NCBI GenBank assembly: GCA_946807835.1
Contig: OX327702.1
Coordinates: 10,912,001 to 10,976,000 of the forward strand
DNA from: Ailanthus altissimus
Taxonomy: Eukaryota > Streptophyta > Magnoliopsida > Sapindales > Simaroubaceae
Direction: 5' to 3'
DNA length: 64,000 nucleotides
Position numbers and translations under genes: made by a program. Below are positions 13,501 to 25,437 of the stretch, piece after piece; within the stretch, counting starts at the first letter, position 1, and the number at the start of each line of letters is the position of its first letter. Below the pieces are notes generated by a model that saw only the letters and a list, made by a program, of their open reading frames with translations, was not told the DNA's origin and searched no databases.

Positions 13501-15083
13501 TCAAGATCAGTTGCTTCATGTAAAACAGAAGCAAATGTGGTTAATATGTGGGTTAGTTTTCTGGAGGATACCTGGGTTCTCCAGACAAAATACAGTGATG
13601 AAAAGGAGAAGCAGGTCAAGTATGTCAATATGCATCCTCATCATTGATGAAAATTATGCAGCACTTTTTTTTGGATAGTATATCTTCAAAAAAAGAAGAT
13701 GGCATTAGTATCTCATGGTTGCCTTAAAGTTTATATGATTGCATTATATGTCCACCTCTCAATCTATCATGATTTTCTGTATTTGATGAATTTTGACATT
13801 TGCATGTATTTTAAGTGCCGACTTGGCGAAATATGGAGATCGTTTTGTAAATCTGGCTCTTCATCTTCTCCCTGCTTACAAGGTATTTCCAAGCTGAAAT
13901 AGTTCCTTCAGATATAATGATTCTGCAATTTCCATTTGCAAATATTTTGCAGTACATTATCCTATTTTCTTATTGCCATTTTCTGTTTTTCTTTTGGTAT
14001 TCATGTGTTTAATCAGGAACAATTTGGTTTCTCCATTGCAAGAATTAGGAGACTTGTATATAAGTTGCACAGAAATGACAGGTATCATATTTTGTCTCTT
14101 TGATTGTTTAATGCACAGTGGATTTGAGCATACTCATTTTTTCTCCAATATTCAGGTTAGAAATACTGCCAGTGATTGACAATGCAAGTCCAAAAGCAAT
14201 AATTCCAAGAAAAACTATCGAAGAGGAATATCTGGACCTTGAAGCAAAGGTAATAATGCATTTTCGTAAGCATCCGGTGACAACTGATAAATAGTTTTTG
14301 ACTGTTTCAAAGTCAAAACACTTATTTTCTGTATTCATGTTTAATTGATACATACGTATTAAGCTTGTTCTGCCTCGAGATATTGTCCTAAAGAATCTTA
14401 ACTTTTCCTCCTAATAGCAATGTAAATTTAACTTGATATTGTCTCTATTATTTCACTTTTATTACTAAAAAGAATGTGGTCCGATGTTATCACATTTTTG
14501 TTTGAAATAACATCCTTATCTTTTTCCTTCCTTTCCTGCTAGTTTTTAACCAGCCTAAGTGCAGTGGGTACCATTCAAAAGCAATTTTACGCTCAGAATG
14601 AAGGCATTTACAGGTACACATTTTATTTACGCATTGTTATCTTCTCCCTTCTTTCATATGCACTACCATATTCAACATTGTTCTGAGCTCCTATTGAACT
14701 GAGAGGTGATATACTTTTGACCCAGGAAAGACAATAAAAAGGTCAGCGGGCTATTTGATGCCCTCGAAAAAATGAAAAAGGAATTTGGATCCATTGAGAG
14801 ACCAATTTTGGAAGTTGAGACTCCAAGACGATCAGACTTACCATCCAATGATGAATCTTTTAAAAATCCATCCTCTGCCCCCAAAAAGATATCTGAGACT
14901 CCAAAAAACAAACAAGAGAAATCTGTATTTTCCTCAACTAAGGGAGAAAAAGTGCTTGATGTAAAACTAGAATTGGACTTTCTAGATTCAGATTGTGAAA
15001 AAGATAGCAGGGGCACCTACACAGAGGACATTCAAGAATGGGAGTTTGATGCATTTGAAAAAGATTTAAAACCAAGTAGCTGA
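6945..15083 (+). CDS. BAR/AH-like coiled-coil protein, 18 exons
   Basis: A 675-residue product can be assembled with GT-AG junctions that keep frame throughout. Exons: 6945-7094, 7184-7408, 7513-7608, 8548-8600, 8798-8894, 9166-9239, 9487-9604, 9919-10029, 11016-11092, 12337-12403, 12865-12930, 13226-13333, 13489-13619, 13816-13882, 14017-14081, 14156-14249, 14543-14613, 14726-15083. The start ATG opens an amphipathic stretch ([15 protein letters not shown]). Residues about 50-530 are almost wholly helical and charged, with motifs such as [26 protein letters not shown] and [17 protein letters not shown]. Exons 9-12 encode clear heptad-rich coiled coil. The last ~120 residues are polar and probably disordered, ending in an acidic [12 protein letters not shown] recall plant homologues with this N-terminus classed as AH/BAR-domain proteins; membrane-binding dimerisation is inferred from that. 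At exon 13 the donor at 13620 (gtatgt) is required, because the earlier GT at 13615 breaks frame with exon 14. Exact cellular role is not recognised. Confidence 0.85.
7466..7506 (+). repeat. (ATT)n microsatellite in intron 2
   Basis: About 12 ATT units lie inside the short intron 2 (7409-7512) of the BAR-like gene and end about 6 bp before the acceptor AG at 7511-7512. They occupy the place where the pyrimidine tract and branch site would be expected. Confidence 0.9.
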
Positions 15084-15960
15084 CAAACAAAGAATGCTTA
15101 CCAATTTATCTGGCATGTCAATCTCTGCATTCTACAGTATTTCATTAGTCAAACAAAGTGATACAATGATAGACCTAGAGAATGAAAGGTAGGTATTCTT
15201 TCTGCCGAAGGATATAAGTGCTACCTGCTCACCAACAGGTTCAGGTTTAATGCAAATTTAGGGTGGAACTAAAAGTTCTTAGATTTATTCATGTGTAAAT
15301 TTCATGAAGGCGAAATGTAGATTACTCGAGTTATGTATTCTTTCACATATTTTCCATTCTGTCAGTTTCTTTAAGGTAGTCGAATGTAAGTGAAAATTCC
15401 TCTCGTGATGATCAAAATTACTGGAAAATTTTGATTGACCAACAACCTTTTACTCCCTTTCATGTGCTGTATAATAATACAATGTTGTTTCCAGCCAATT
15501 TCAATCCTGTGTCCCGTTATCACCCATTTAAGAAATGTCAGTAATACCCTTCGAACATGAAGGTATAGCTACAATTATACACATTCTATTTCTCTGACCT
15601 TGAAATTTACTTTTCCAGTTTGGTATAGCCACAAATTTCCATTTCTCAGTGGGCATAGCATTAGAATCAGGTACTTTATTCTGGAAAAATAGTTTGAAAT
15701 TTGTTTCAACTTTAAATTACCCACAATCACTGTGGATTCAGTACTAGAGTTCTGTTTAGCTGAAACTGAAATTAGAAGAAAACAAGTTGAAAAGGTCGTA
15801 GATATCCACTTAAACAGGTATTCTTTGAAAATGATGCATCGGGGCTTTTGTTTATTTATTTGGAGATGCAATTTCCCTTTTTTGAGATACTCAGTAGTTT
15901 AACAAATTATGCATCATTATGGTTGTGGTTGTTGAAGCAAAAGCGATCTTCATCTCATGT

Positions 15961-16027
15961 CACGTGAGGCTGTGACCAGTGTATGAATATCTCTTTTTAG
16001 CTTGGTTGGACAGATCGGTATCACGTG
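15961..16027. promoter_or_regulatory. Pair of CACGTG G-boxes
   Basis: Two perfect palindromic CACGTG motifs occur at 15961-15966 and 16022-16027. CACGTG is the core bound by plant bHLH and bZIP factors. They lie about 2.5 kb upstream of the MAKR start and about 0.9 kb downstream of the BAR-like stop, so a role is uncertain. Confidence 0.35.
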
Positions 16028-16834
16028 ACCACTCGCTCCATGTGAATGTGATTGTCAGATTCCACGCTATTAGTCATATTTAATATTATTATTTTATAAA
16101 TTAAAGAGATAAATCACGTTGACCTTCATTTGACCACCCTCTTTCTTTATTTACAAAAATCGATGCATAGCCTTTCTTAATAAACCTTATATTTATACAT
16201 CTTACGTTTTTAAATCGAGTACTATTACATTTTTTTTAAAAAAAAATAATTTCAAAATTTTTATAAAGAATTTAAAAATTATATTATTTTACTATTAATA
16301 ATTACTTAACGAAATAAAATTTGAAAATTTTAGGAAAAAGATTATGATAAATTTTGAAAATCTCAGAACTTGTCAACGATTTAGCCAAATGGTTGGAAAC
16401 GATTTATTGCAGAAGACTCTTTCCATATTTTAGAATGTGAGCGAAGATCTCTGGGCTACCCCGTAATAAGAATGACATAAAAAAAAAAAAGATGATAAAA
16501 TATATATACTTAAAAAATGCTAGTCTAGTGTTTAAAAAATCTTTAATCTGCATAAAAGCCATATTGTTAAAGCAATGGGACCAAGGACCCAATTGGCAGA
16601 AACTGCTAATGGTTGGGGTTGTTTGTCAGAATTAAAGATTTAAGAAGAAAGGGTTAAGAGAGTAGACAAGTAAAATGGTCTCCAGCCTTGGATAAGTCCT
16701 TTCCATTCTTCAATATACACCAAATCCATATATATATATAATTGGACCTAATGCTTGTTCTTATGGAGGTCAACAACCCAAATTCAAGACTTCAATAACT
16801 AAAATTCAATGAAAGCTAAGATGAATCTGAGGAG

Positions 16835-17030
16835 GATTTAAATGTGCCATTTTTTACCAAGTCAAAATTAGATATTCAAGTAAAATATTTGTGCAACTCT
16901 TTTCTCCCCACCCCCCCCCCCCCCCCCCCCTCAGATTTAAATGTGCCATTTTTTACCAAGTCAAAATTAGATATTCAAGTAGATATTCAAGTAAAATATT
17001 TGTGCAACTCTTTTCTCTCCCCCCAACCCC
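16835..17030. repeat. 99-bp tandem duplication with poly-C junctions
   Basis: A unit starting 'gatttaaatgtgcc' at 16835 and again at 16934 (period 99 bp) contains 'ccaagtcaaaattagat' and ends in a C-rich run. The first copy ends in about 20 consecutive C. The second ends in shorter interrupted C runs followed by a (CA)n stretch, and contains an extra internal 12-bp duplication of 'gatattcaagta'. Proline-rich ORFs here are products of the C runs, not genes. Confidence 0.9.
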
Positions 17031-18334
17031 CTCCCAACACACACACACACAAACCAACTCACAGTCTCTATTATTGAAGTCTTGAATTGTATACAAGAGA
17101 GTGCAAAAACCAGGTTTTGAGACATGGGCTTGCTTTGCTTTTATAAATTTGCAGGGAAGTGTGTAGATGTTGCAGGAATAACAGAACCTTTCCATCTTGT
17201 ATTTCATCAAGTATATTATCATATACATGTTCCATATCGCATAATCATATATATAATTACAGTGATGCATAATCTATTATTCTCTCGAAATAAATAAATA
17301 AATGAAAATATAAACAACTCATGTCAGAATCTATAATGGGTTTCAATTAAGACCTTCAAAAAGTTCTGACTGCAAAAAGAGCGTGAACATAAAGTGTTTT
17401 TTAGTTACAATCTTTGGCACATGTAAAGGAGAAAGGATTTTACACTGAGGAAAATTAAAAAGCTCTTCTTTTATTGATAAATCCCAAGTAGATACATTAT
17501 TTATGTGGATCATGATTTCATGTGAAGATTCCATCTGAAGGCTGATCCATTTTGCCTCTACTTTCATTTTCTTTGACACTGTTGAAAAGATTTTGTTGCC
17601 TTACTACTTGCATTAAAACTTTCAACAAAAACAAGGGCCACTGTCGCCATCTTTCTTTTTAGTGGAAGATTCTCATCATCTCTTCAGTCTTCTGCAGAAG
17701 AAATATTTCAAATTCAAAGTATTAATATCATTATAGTCTAGAGAAGTGCTTCAAATAATAACACAAGACAAACATGGGGTGCTTCAGTAATGTCATCCAC
17801 TGATCTACAGTTCATGCATTATAAAGATTCTGATCTGATGATTCGAACTCACATAAGCTTGCTATGTGACAAAAGTTGGCAGGCTTATTCATGATAACAA
17901 GTGAAATGCAAAAGTGCTTTTTCTTAGGGAGGCATCACATAATTGCTACAGCTTTTATTTTCATGACAGGATGAAGCACATCTTTAATGCTCCAATATGA
18001 AACTATCAAAATTCAAAGCAATTAGCAACTGCAACTTCGTAATTTGTAATAATAAGCTCTAATAAAGGGTTGAAGAAGTTGAGCTTTGAGTGTGTTTCTT
18101 TACCATTGGAATGCAACAGGTAAGAAGTGTAAAAGGAATGCAAATGGGTGAATGGAATGATAAACATAAATGCAACAACTGCATAAGAGCCACATAAATG
18201 CTGATGCAAAAAAGAAATGGGCAAAGACATATAGGTCAGGGAGAGGCTGCTCAATTCACCTTTTTTTTTTCCTGCAATTTTCTATTTGGAACCATTCAAA
18301 ATATCGGGGGAAAAAAAGAATCTCAATGCGTTAC

Positions 18335-18340
18335 TATATA
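18335..18340 (+). promoter_or_regulatory. Candidate TATA box of the MAKR gene
   Basis: The sequence 'ctatatattt' lies about 150 bp upstream of the chosen ATG. It is followed by a pyrimidine-rich stretch and a GA-rich leader (about 18435-18472), an arrangement typical of plant core promoters and 5' UTRs. Confidence 0.4.
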
Positions 18341-18483
18341 TTTTTTTATCTTTTTTAACTTGGCAGCATCTTCACTTTAGAGGATGCTCTGCCTTTCCCC
18401 TTTCCCCCTCTTTCACCAAACCCAACACACATGCAAAGAGAGAAAGAGAGAAAGAGAGAGAGAAAGACAGTAGCTCAAATGAG

Positions 18484-19581
18484 ATGGCCACAAGCCAAGG
18501 TTCAAGAAATCATGGGTATGAAGATTTCATTGACATGGAGGTGAGCTCTTCTTCCAACTTCTTGTGTTACTCCATCAGCTCTCCACCACAAAGCAGAGAA
18601 TTTGAGTTTCAAATGTGTTCAGTTTCACAAGACAAAGAATCCACAATTTCCCCAGCCGATGAACTCTTTTACAAAGGCAAACTCCTTCCTCTTCATCTTC
18701 CTCCTCGCTTGCATATGGTTCAAAAACTTCTCCGAAACTCCAACACTTCATTAGAGAAAAAAGTTGAAGAATCCTTAGAAGAAAACTACGTCATTCCTTT
18801 CACTAATGCAAGTTCTACTACGACAACAAATACAAGTACCCCATCGGATTCCTGTAATGTATCACCATCAGAGTCTTGCAGGGTCAGTAGTGAATTGAAC
18901 CCAGATGAGTATTTCTTTGAATGGTCAAATGACATAGGTGGTTTCATTGATGATCAATCAAAGAAGTCGCGGACAAAAAAGCTCAAACAGATCAAGAAAT
19001 CATCTTTTGGTCAAAAGCTCAAAGCTTCAAGGGCATATCTTATGTCTTTGTTCAGTAAGTCTACTTGTTCAGATGAGTTCTGTACCAAAGCAGGATGCAA
19101 TGTAGAGGAAGAAAATATTTCAAAAGGGAATGATTTTTTGAACAAGTATGTGAAGGTTTCAGATAAATCCCCATTTGGAAAAATTGATAATGAGAGATAT
19201 AAGATATGTTCTACAATCTCAAAGAGCATTAAAAAGGAGATGGTTGAAGATGTTTCTAATAGCCATAGAAGGTCCTTCTCAGGAGCAATCCAACAGCATT
19301 CTCCAATGAAGTGTTCATCTTCATCTGGTTCTTCTTCTTCATCTTCTTTATCTTTATCATTTAGGTCAATTGGATTTTACGACTTACAGCTGCTCAAGAG
19401 AAGCAACAGCGTGAATTCAGAGATCGAAAGTTCAATTGAAGGAGCAATTGCTCATTGTAAACAATCTCAGCAGCTGCTTAGTTCAAGAAAAACTGTAAAT
19501 GAAGCTGGGGTTTGTTCACTAAATGCATCAAAGATTTCAGTCGGTGGAGACAAAGAAAGACATGGAGTTTGTAGCATATGA
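18484..19581 (+). CDS. MAKR4: Membrane-associated kinase regulator (MAKR), MAKR4-like
   Basis: A single exon encodes 365 residues. Family hallmarks in order: an acidic N-terminal FIDMEVSS block (about residue 15), REFEFQM, the conserved box SPADELFYKGKLLPLHLPP followed by RLHMVQKLL (about 55-85), a Ser/Thr-rich linker, SRVSSELNPDEYFFEW-type sequence, a basic KASRAYLMSLF segment (about 175-190), HRRSFSGA, and a C-terminal helix EIESSIEGAIAHCKQSQ with a conserved CSLNASKI near the end. In MAKRs and the related BKI1, basic patches bind plasma-membrane phosphoinositides and the C-terminal helix contacts receptor kinases such as BRI1; membrane-site signalling is inferred from that family. The reading frame is open another 66 codons upstream to an ATG at 18286, but that part overlaps the TATA-like element and GA-rich leader and has no family similarity, so 18484 is chosen. 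Whether it is MAKR4 or a close paralogue needs a tree. Confidence 0.92.
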   Translation: MATSQGSRNHGYEDFIDMEVSSSSNFLCYSISSPPQSREFEFQMCSVSQDKESTISPADELFYKGKLLPLHLPPRLHMVQKLLRNSNTSLEKKVEESLEENYVIPFTNASSTTTTNTSTPSDSCNVSPSESCRVSSELNPDEYFFEWSNDIGGFIDDQSKKSRTKKLKQIKKSSFGQKLKASRAYLMSLFSKSTCSDEFCTKAGCNVEEENISKGNDFLNKYVKVSDKSPFGKIDNERYKICSTISKSIKKEMVEDVSNSHRRSFSGAIQQHSPMKCSSSSGSSSSSSLSLSFRSIGFYDLQLLKRSNSVNSEIESSIEGAIAHCKQSQQLLSSRKTVNEAGVCSLNASKISVGGDKERHGVCSI

Positions 19582-19720
19582 GAAGTTTAACACAGTGTAA
19601 TGTTGAAATGTATTGCATGATTCCCAGGATTTGTTAGATGAGAGTTTGTTGACGATAGTGAAATACTATGTTTGGAAAATCCATTGAAAGTCCTTTATTT
19701 GTTTGTTCAAATAAAATTTA
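19582..19720 (+). terminator. MAKR 3' UTR with candidate poly(A) signal
   Basis: Non-coding sequence follows the stop codon. An AATAAA hexamer at 19710-19715, about 130 bp after the stop, is a plausible polyadenylation signal. Confidence 0.4.
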
Positions 19721-22094
19721 ATCAGAACTTTCTAGTCAACTGATGTTTTATTTTCCATATAAATAGTGTAAGCCCCACTCTGTTGTCCTTCTTAAGTAAT
19801 TGCACAAGTCATATCATAAGACTGGGACTGGTAGCTTGAGCTCCAGATTTCCAAATAGTTAATTAATGTTTAAACTTAGTTCTGGGAGTTTTACTCTATT
19901 CATCTCTTTTTTTTTCCCCTGGTAATAACTGTGAAATGGAACAGTAAGAGCTACAACCATCAGCTCCATCTTCCAAGCGATAGAAAATTTTATGTAAAGT
20001 TATCAAAACTTTTCTAGTTTTATGGATTCTGTAAAACCCAGGTGGTTCTTTTCATCAACAGTTACTTGTGTGGTCCTTTTTCCCTGAACTAGATTCTCCA
20101 TGGCTATTTCAGGCTTTACCAACCATTTCTTTTCCAAAAAAAATCTGCCCAAGATTTGTATTTTTGCATAGAAGTCAGAACCATCATCTTTTTATCTTTT
20201 TTCCCTTTAGTAAAGGAAAAAAGTATTTGAGTCATTCGGATGAACTCACACAAGTAACAGGTGACCACAATATCTCAGTCAAATAGAACTTCTAAATAAG
20301 AATCAGAGAGCCGAGAGAAAAGGGAAAAAAAAAAGGAGAGAGAGAATAGTCTATGTAACTATAAAGTGAATTATTAGCGAAAATTGGTACCTGAACTTTT
20401 GATGTTAGATTAAGGTGCCAATGTATGCTTTATTCAGGACTGGCATGATCATTCTGCATCTGTCCACTACTAATTAAGACTAAATTATACAAAAGAATAT
20501 ATGGTTGGATTGCATTTTCTGAACTATAACAGCATTTATAATGATTGTCATCACAACAGGTCACCTGTCCGCCTGTCATGAGCATCCACAAGCATGTTCC
20601 ATATAACATTTGTGTCCATAAGAACTCTTTGACCTGCAATATTTATACCTAGATCAGTTTATTTATAATGAAAGTGAATACAGATCTACCCTGATCAGGC
20701 AAGTTTAATTTCCTCCACTTCTACTTTCTTCTAATTTTTACAATAGAAGATGTGGAGACTCGGAAACAAGCAACTTTTTTTACTATTCAAGACTTGCCTT
20801 TCCACTTGGAGAATGGAGGCAAGAGCAATTGCCCATGTCCTTACTAACACTTTAATTCCATAACGATTCCCAATAATTGCATATTTGAAAATTTCCATAC
20901 GAGAGTTAAAATCCTAACATAAAAACTCAAAAAATTGAGTGATAACGTGTGCTACAAAATGTTTGGCATATTTATTTTACTTATTATTTCGATCATATTT
21001 TATATTATATATTATATAAATATAAAATAATAAAAAATATATTAACAATGTATATATAAATAAAAAATAAATAAACCTGATCTTAAGTATAAAAGAGGAA
21101 TGTTGAAAGCTCTATTCTAAAGTTAAATAATTATTTTTGTGTGTAAATAGTAATAGATTTATATAATTTTAAAATTTAATTTTATACTCACAGTTATTCT
21201 TCTTGACAAACACAATTATTAGAATATAATATCAAACTTCTATTATCACAATTGTTTAAAACACAAAATAAAAAATATATTATTTATACATAAAACTCTT
21301 TTAACTAACTTTTCTTTTCTTAATTTTCACACACCTTTATTAAGAAGTGATTAATGGCCTTTATATAGTGGTAGGTAATTTATGTATTAATTATATTATT
21401 TAATAAAAATGATTTAATATATATTATAACTCCTATAATAATTTAAAAATACAAAATTCTCAAATAATAATAATAATTAAATATTATAATTCTCACACAT
21501 TTAACATAAATTTGATGACTAATTTAAATATATTATAACTACTATATAATGATAATTTATAACTTATAACTTACAATATAAAAATTATATTTAAACTATA
21601 TAATTTATGAAATATTTAAAAGACTTTTTTTAAAGCTTTTCTCTAACAATCCTACATAAAAGATTTAAAAACTCTTTATATATACATATAAATTTTGATA
21701 TATAAGAAAATATAATGTATAATTAATAAAAATACAAGCAACATTCTATTGTGAAGTAAGTATAGGTGTGTTTCGGACTTAAATCTATAATTAGTGCTAT
21801 ATAATAGATTTGGAAAACTTAAGTGAACTATGTACCTAAGTGAACTATGTTTTGAATTCGGTCACTTTAACTAAATTTTAACTATAACACACATAATAGT
21901 AATGAATAGTTGATTTTGTGAGTTAGCGCATTAATGACACTGTGCTCTATCTTGATTCTAATGAAAGTTTTAGAGAACAACTCAATTCTCATAGTCACGA
22001 TCCTACAACTACTCTAGTATAGGTGAGTCTTCTAATGACGTATGTGACCTATGCCTTACAAGAGTATTCTTGTCTTAGACTTATTTAAGTAAAT
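19721..22094. other. AT-rich intergenic region, no gene seen
   Basis: No coding region can be supported. The stretch 20940-21750 is extremely AT-rich low-complexity DNA. Small ORFs at 20068-20286 (+) and 20430-20639 (-) carry no recognisable domain. Confidence 0.6.
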
Positions 22095-23996
22095 TATTAA
22101 AGTTTATGCTTACATGTCATTCCAATTTTGTATGAATATTTTTTAATAATATTTATAAATGCATATTTTATTTAATCGCAAATTATATATTCTTAAATAG
22201 TATTATGCTTGTAATGTTACAAACATTGTATGATCCAAAGGGTTCAAATCTAGTCTAAAGAATTTAAATCAGTGCTAAGAGTTAGTATTGTTGAGAGTTA
22301 TAAATGTTAAGAGTTAGCAGGTTATAAGAGTCAGCAAAATTCTAAGAGTTAAAAGTCTTTTCTGAAATAAGACAATGACCTGCGAATATACTAGAAATGA
22401 CATAGTTACAAATAGTTGCAATAGGTGTTAGGAAATGTTATTTTCAGTAATGCAAGTCTATCGATGAATCCCTTTGTATAAATAAGTGTATATCTATATC
22501 GGTATGGTATAATGGTTGTTGTTAGTTGACCATCAGTTTAATGGAAGCTCGTATGCGAGTATTCAGTAAGGACTGGATACTAAGCAGACTCATGAGGACC
22601 CCAATGGACATCCTATGAAGCTGTTAAAGGAATGTTCTCTCGAGTTAAGTAGTATTCGTAATCCTTTGATATGAGAGTCGTGGTGGTCTTATGAGTGATC
22701 CATCATACTTTGGTTCTATATACGTCAGAGACCTTTCATAGTCTAATTGTTGCGTGTCGCTGGGTATGGTCTAATGCTCATTGAGTTCAGTATGTGTAAA
22801 TACGGGATCCACTAACTCACATAGGTGGGTTGTATATCCGATACTCTGAGATTATATCTTAGATAGTTTTATAGCCATAAATAATAAAACCCGAAAAAAG
22901 AATTTTTCTCACTAGGTTAAGTAATGTAACAAAGGTGTTTGCTTATATTGTTTATTTACGAATTTGGAGATATGTTTACGGATGAACTTATGAAAATTTG
23001 ACGGTGCTGATCTATATCCCCACATATTCAGGGTATAAATTACGGAATAATTATACGTATGCATTTTAACATCAACTTGTATAGTCTTATGCGGTGATTT
23101 ATAATATCTGTGATGTATATGTGGGGCATTGATTACGGACTCATAGAATAGTTCTATTTGACGAATCAGACATGGACCTAAAGAATCCTAATATGAAGTA
23201 TAGTCGTTGTGCATTAGGGCAACATACCGGAGTAAATAGTTCAATCCAATTAAAATTTAATAAATTATTATAGTTAAATTAACTAAAGTATATAATGATG
23301 ATGGAACCTACTTTGGATTAACTTAATAACCTAATAAGAGCTTAATGTTAATTTCACTTAATTGATTATTTAATTATTAAATAATTAAAATATTTATTTA
23401 TTTAATAGTTAAATAAATAATTTAACTTAACTATAACTAAAAATTAATTATATAATTAAGTTAATTAGATATTAACTTTATTTAATGGCTAAATAATAGT
23501 TAACTTAATTTTAATTAAGTTAGTTAACTAAGAATTAAATTAGTTAAATATTAACTTTATTTAATGGCTAAGTAATAGTTAACTTAATTTTGATTAAGTT
23601 AGTTAACTAGAACTAAGTTAGTTAGATATTTATCAAACTTAAGAATTAAGTTAAACTTTATCTAATTAGAGTTAAATGTTAATTTGAATTAAGTTAAGTT
23701 AAATATAAATTTAAATTAAAGTGAAATTTAAATGATAAATAAAATCCTTTTAAGTAATAAGCTAAAAAATCAAAATTTGATAAATTTTTAATTTTAAGTA
23801 TTGAAATTGACAACTCTTATTCAATTTTTTTTTTATTTATTGTAATAACTTAAGTAATTTATTTTTATAATTTAAGTGTTGATTTAAGTTAAAATAAATT
23901 ATATTTAATTAAATTAAAAATTAATTTAAGTGTTGAACTATTGCTGAATTAAATGACAATTTGCATTGAAGCTTATAACAAAATCTTTCTCCAACA
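22095..23996 (+). mobile_element. LTR-A copy 1, diverged LTR
   Basis: Shares with the other A copies, in order: a 'tatgcttacatg' start region, 'acaaacattgtatgatc', 'ctaagagttag' words, 'aggactggatact', 'actcatgaggacccc', 'gatccatcatactttgg', 'gacggtgctgatctatat' and a closing region of TTAAGTTAACT-type repeats. The start 'tattaaag' is a mutated form of the TGTTAGG seen in other copies. The end at 'ctccaaca' is inferred from the CCAACA end of copy 4 and is less certain. At about 1.9 kb it is shorter than the 2.19 kb of the best copies. No coding region or target duplication was found, so it may be a solo LTR or truncated. Part of 23461-23640 is an internal tandem duplication of about 89 bp. 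Confidence 0.75.
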
Positions 23997-24336
23997 ATCC
24001 TCCACGATTTACTGGTTTTTTTTTTATATTTTTTATTTTAGAGCTGAAGACAGATTCACAGTGTGCATATCATAATTATAGGCAACAACGGAAATATGGA
24101 GAGCATAGCCGGGACCATATATCACCTTTTGTTTTTAAAATTTCTTTTTATTTTCTTTTTTAATTATAAATAAATAAATTATTATTTATTTATTTAATAA
24201 TTTAAACAAAAAAACAACCAATTAAATAATCTATCAATTATTTTAATGAAATATTATTAAATAAAAAAATTTATATAATAATTAAGTAAATAAATAACTT
24301 ATTATTTATAAATTTATTATATTAATTAATTAATAA

Positions 24337-25437
24337 TAAAAATAAAAAATATATATTTCAAGCAAGATGTGTCACGCACAAAACGTGTATACACAGAGTG
24401 CATATGCGAACCGCGAGGCATGTAGCGCGAGTGGGACACGACCAATAGATATTTTTTTATAAAAGTAAAAACAAAAATTTATTTATTTATTTATAATTAA
24501 AAAATAAAAAGGAAAAATAAAAACTAAAAATAAAATTTTTAAATAAAATAAATAAAGAAGAAGTAATTCGCGACTCCACGAATGGGAGTCGCAAAGTTCG
24601 TGGAGCTGCAAATTACTTTGCGGAAGTGATTCGTAGTTCCACAAATTTGTTTTTAAATTTTTTTTGATTCATTTTTTTTTTGTACTCATTCTATTTTTTT
24701 TTAATTTACTTTATTTTCTTTCACTTTATCATATTACACTTTCATGTTTATATTTATGAAATAAACACAAAAAAATTTAAGATTTTTAATTTCTTAAGAG
24801 AGAGAGCAAGTTTGAATATTTATAGAGAGAGAAAATACAACTCAAAGAGATAATTATTCAATTGTCTATTTTTAAATTAATAAACCCATTCATTTACAAT
24901 TAAAAAATGATGAAACGGAAACAATCACACAAGCAAATATCTCAAGTATTTAATGTAAACAACGAAGGAATTTAAGAAATCTAGAGAGAGAAAAGTAGAA
25001 GAACAATATACAGAATTTACGTAGTTCAGTAACTTACTTACATCCACGATAGATCAAGATTAAACTCTCTTATTAATAAATCACAAGGCACTCGCAAAAA
25101 TATATCTTTTATAAGAAAAACTCACATTTTCTTGTAAACAAAAGGCTTCTCTCACTAAAAATCACAAAAAACACTTAATCACTTGGATATCACAAAAATG
25201 TATTTACAAATCAATTGAGGGCTTTATATAGACTTTCGGACCACCTAAGATAACACTAAATGTGTGGGAGTCATTTTAGAAAAACCTGGAACAAGTAGAA
25301 AACTCAACAAAACGGGAAAGCCTTTTTCCCGCACTGGGCACCGCAACACCCATTCCCTAGTGCCACGACGCTAAACCATCATGCCTAGCGCCACAACACC
25401 CAGGTACTATCTAGGGCGCCGCAGCGTCCATGCTTGG
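24337..25437. repeat. LTR-like remnant with overlapping palindromes and GC island
   Basis: Contains a hairpin-forming segment at 24570-24605 (separate entry), an 'acgtagttcagtaa' segment like the ACGTGGTTCGG motif common in plant copia LTRs, and a GC-rich island at 25318-25437 built of repeated GCGCC/CACAAC-like words. The chromovirus inserts at its right end, and the sequence after 28424 ('ctgggcacc') may be its continuation. Family and orientation are uncertain. Confidence 0.35.
24570..24605. other. Overlapping, mutually exclusive inverted repeats
   Basis: GCGACTCC (24570-24577) pairs perfectly with GGAGTCGC (24585-24592). CTCCACGAA (24574-24582), overlapping the first arm, pairs perfectly with TTCGTGGAG (24597-24605). 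The two stems share bases and cannot form together. A third, diverged copy of the words follows at about 24617-24642. Confidence 0.8.

Larger units (their letters stand above)
15084..18334. other. Intergenic region between BAR-like and MAKR genes
   Basis: The first few hundred bases are the probable 3' UTR of the upstream gene. The rest is AT-rich and shows no gene. Two G-boxes lie at 15961 and 16022, and a poly-C tandem duplication at 16835-17030 (separate entries). Short minus-strand ORFs at 15575-15871, 16953-17270 and 18006-18254 have no family signature and look like chance. Confidence 0.6.

Noticed and set aside
13615..13619. Earlier donor GT at 13615 for exon 13
   Set aside because: It puts exon 14 out of frame; using GTATGT at 13620 restores frame and gives a sensible [10 protein letters not shown] junction.
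14672..15016. Minus-strand ORF of 114 codons
   Set aside because: It is the antisense shadow of exon 18 of the BAR-like gene.
16844..17085. Overlapping proline-rich ORFs
   Set aside because: Both exist only because poly-C encodes proline; they lie in a tandem duplication and have no domain.
18286..18483. 66-codon N-terminal extension of the MAKR frame
   Set aside because: It covers the TATA-like element and GA-rich leader and lacks family similarity; the ATG at 18484 fits MAKR proteins.
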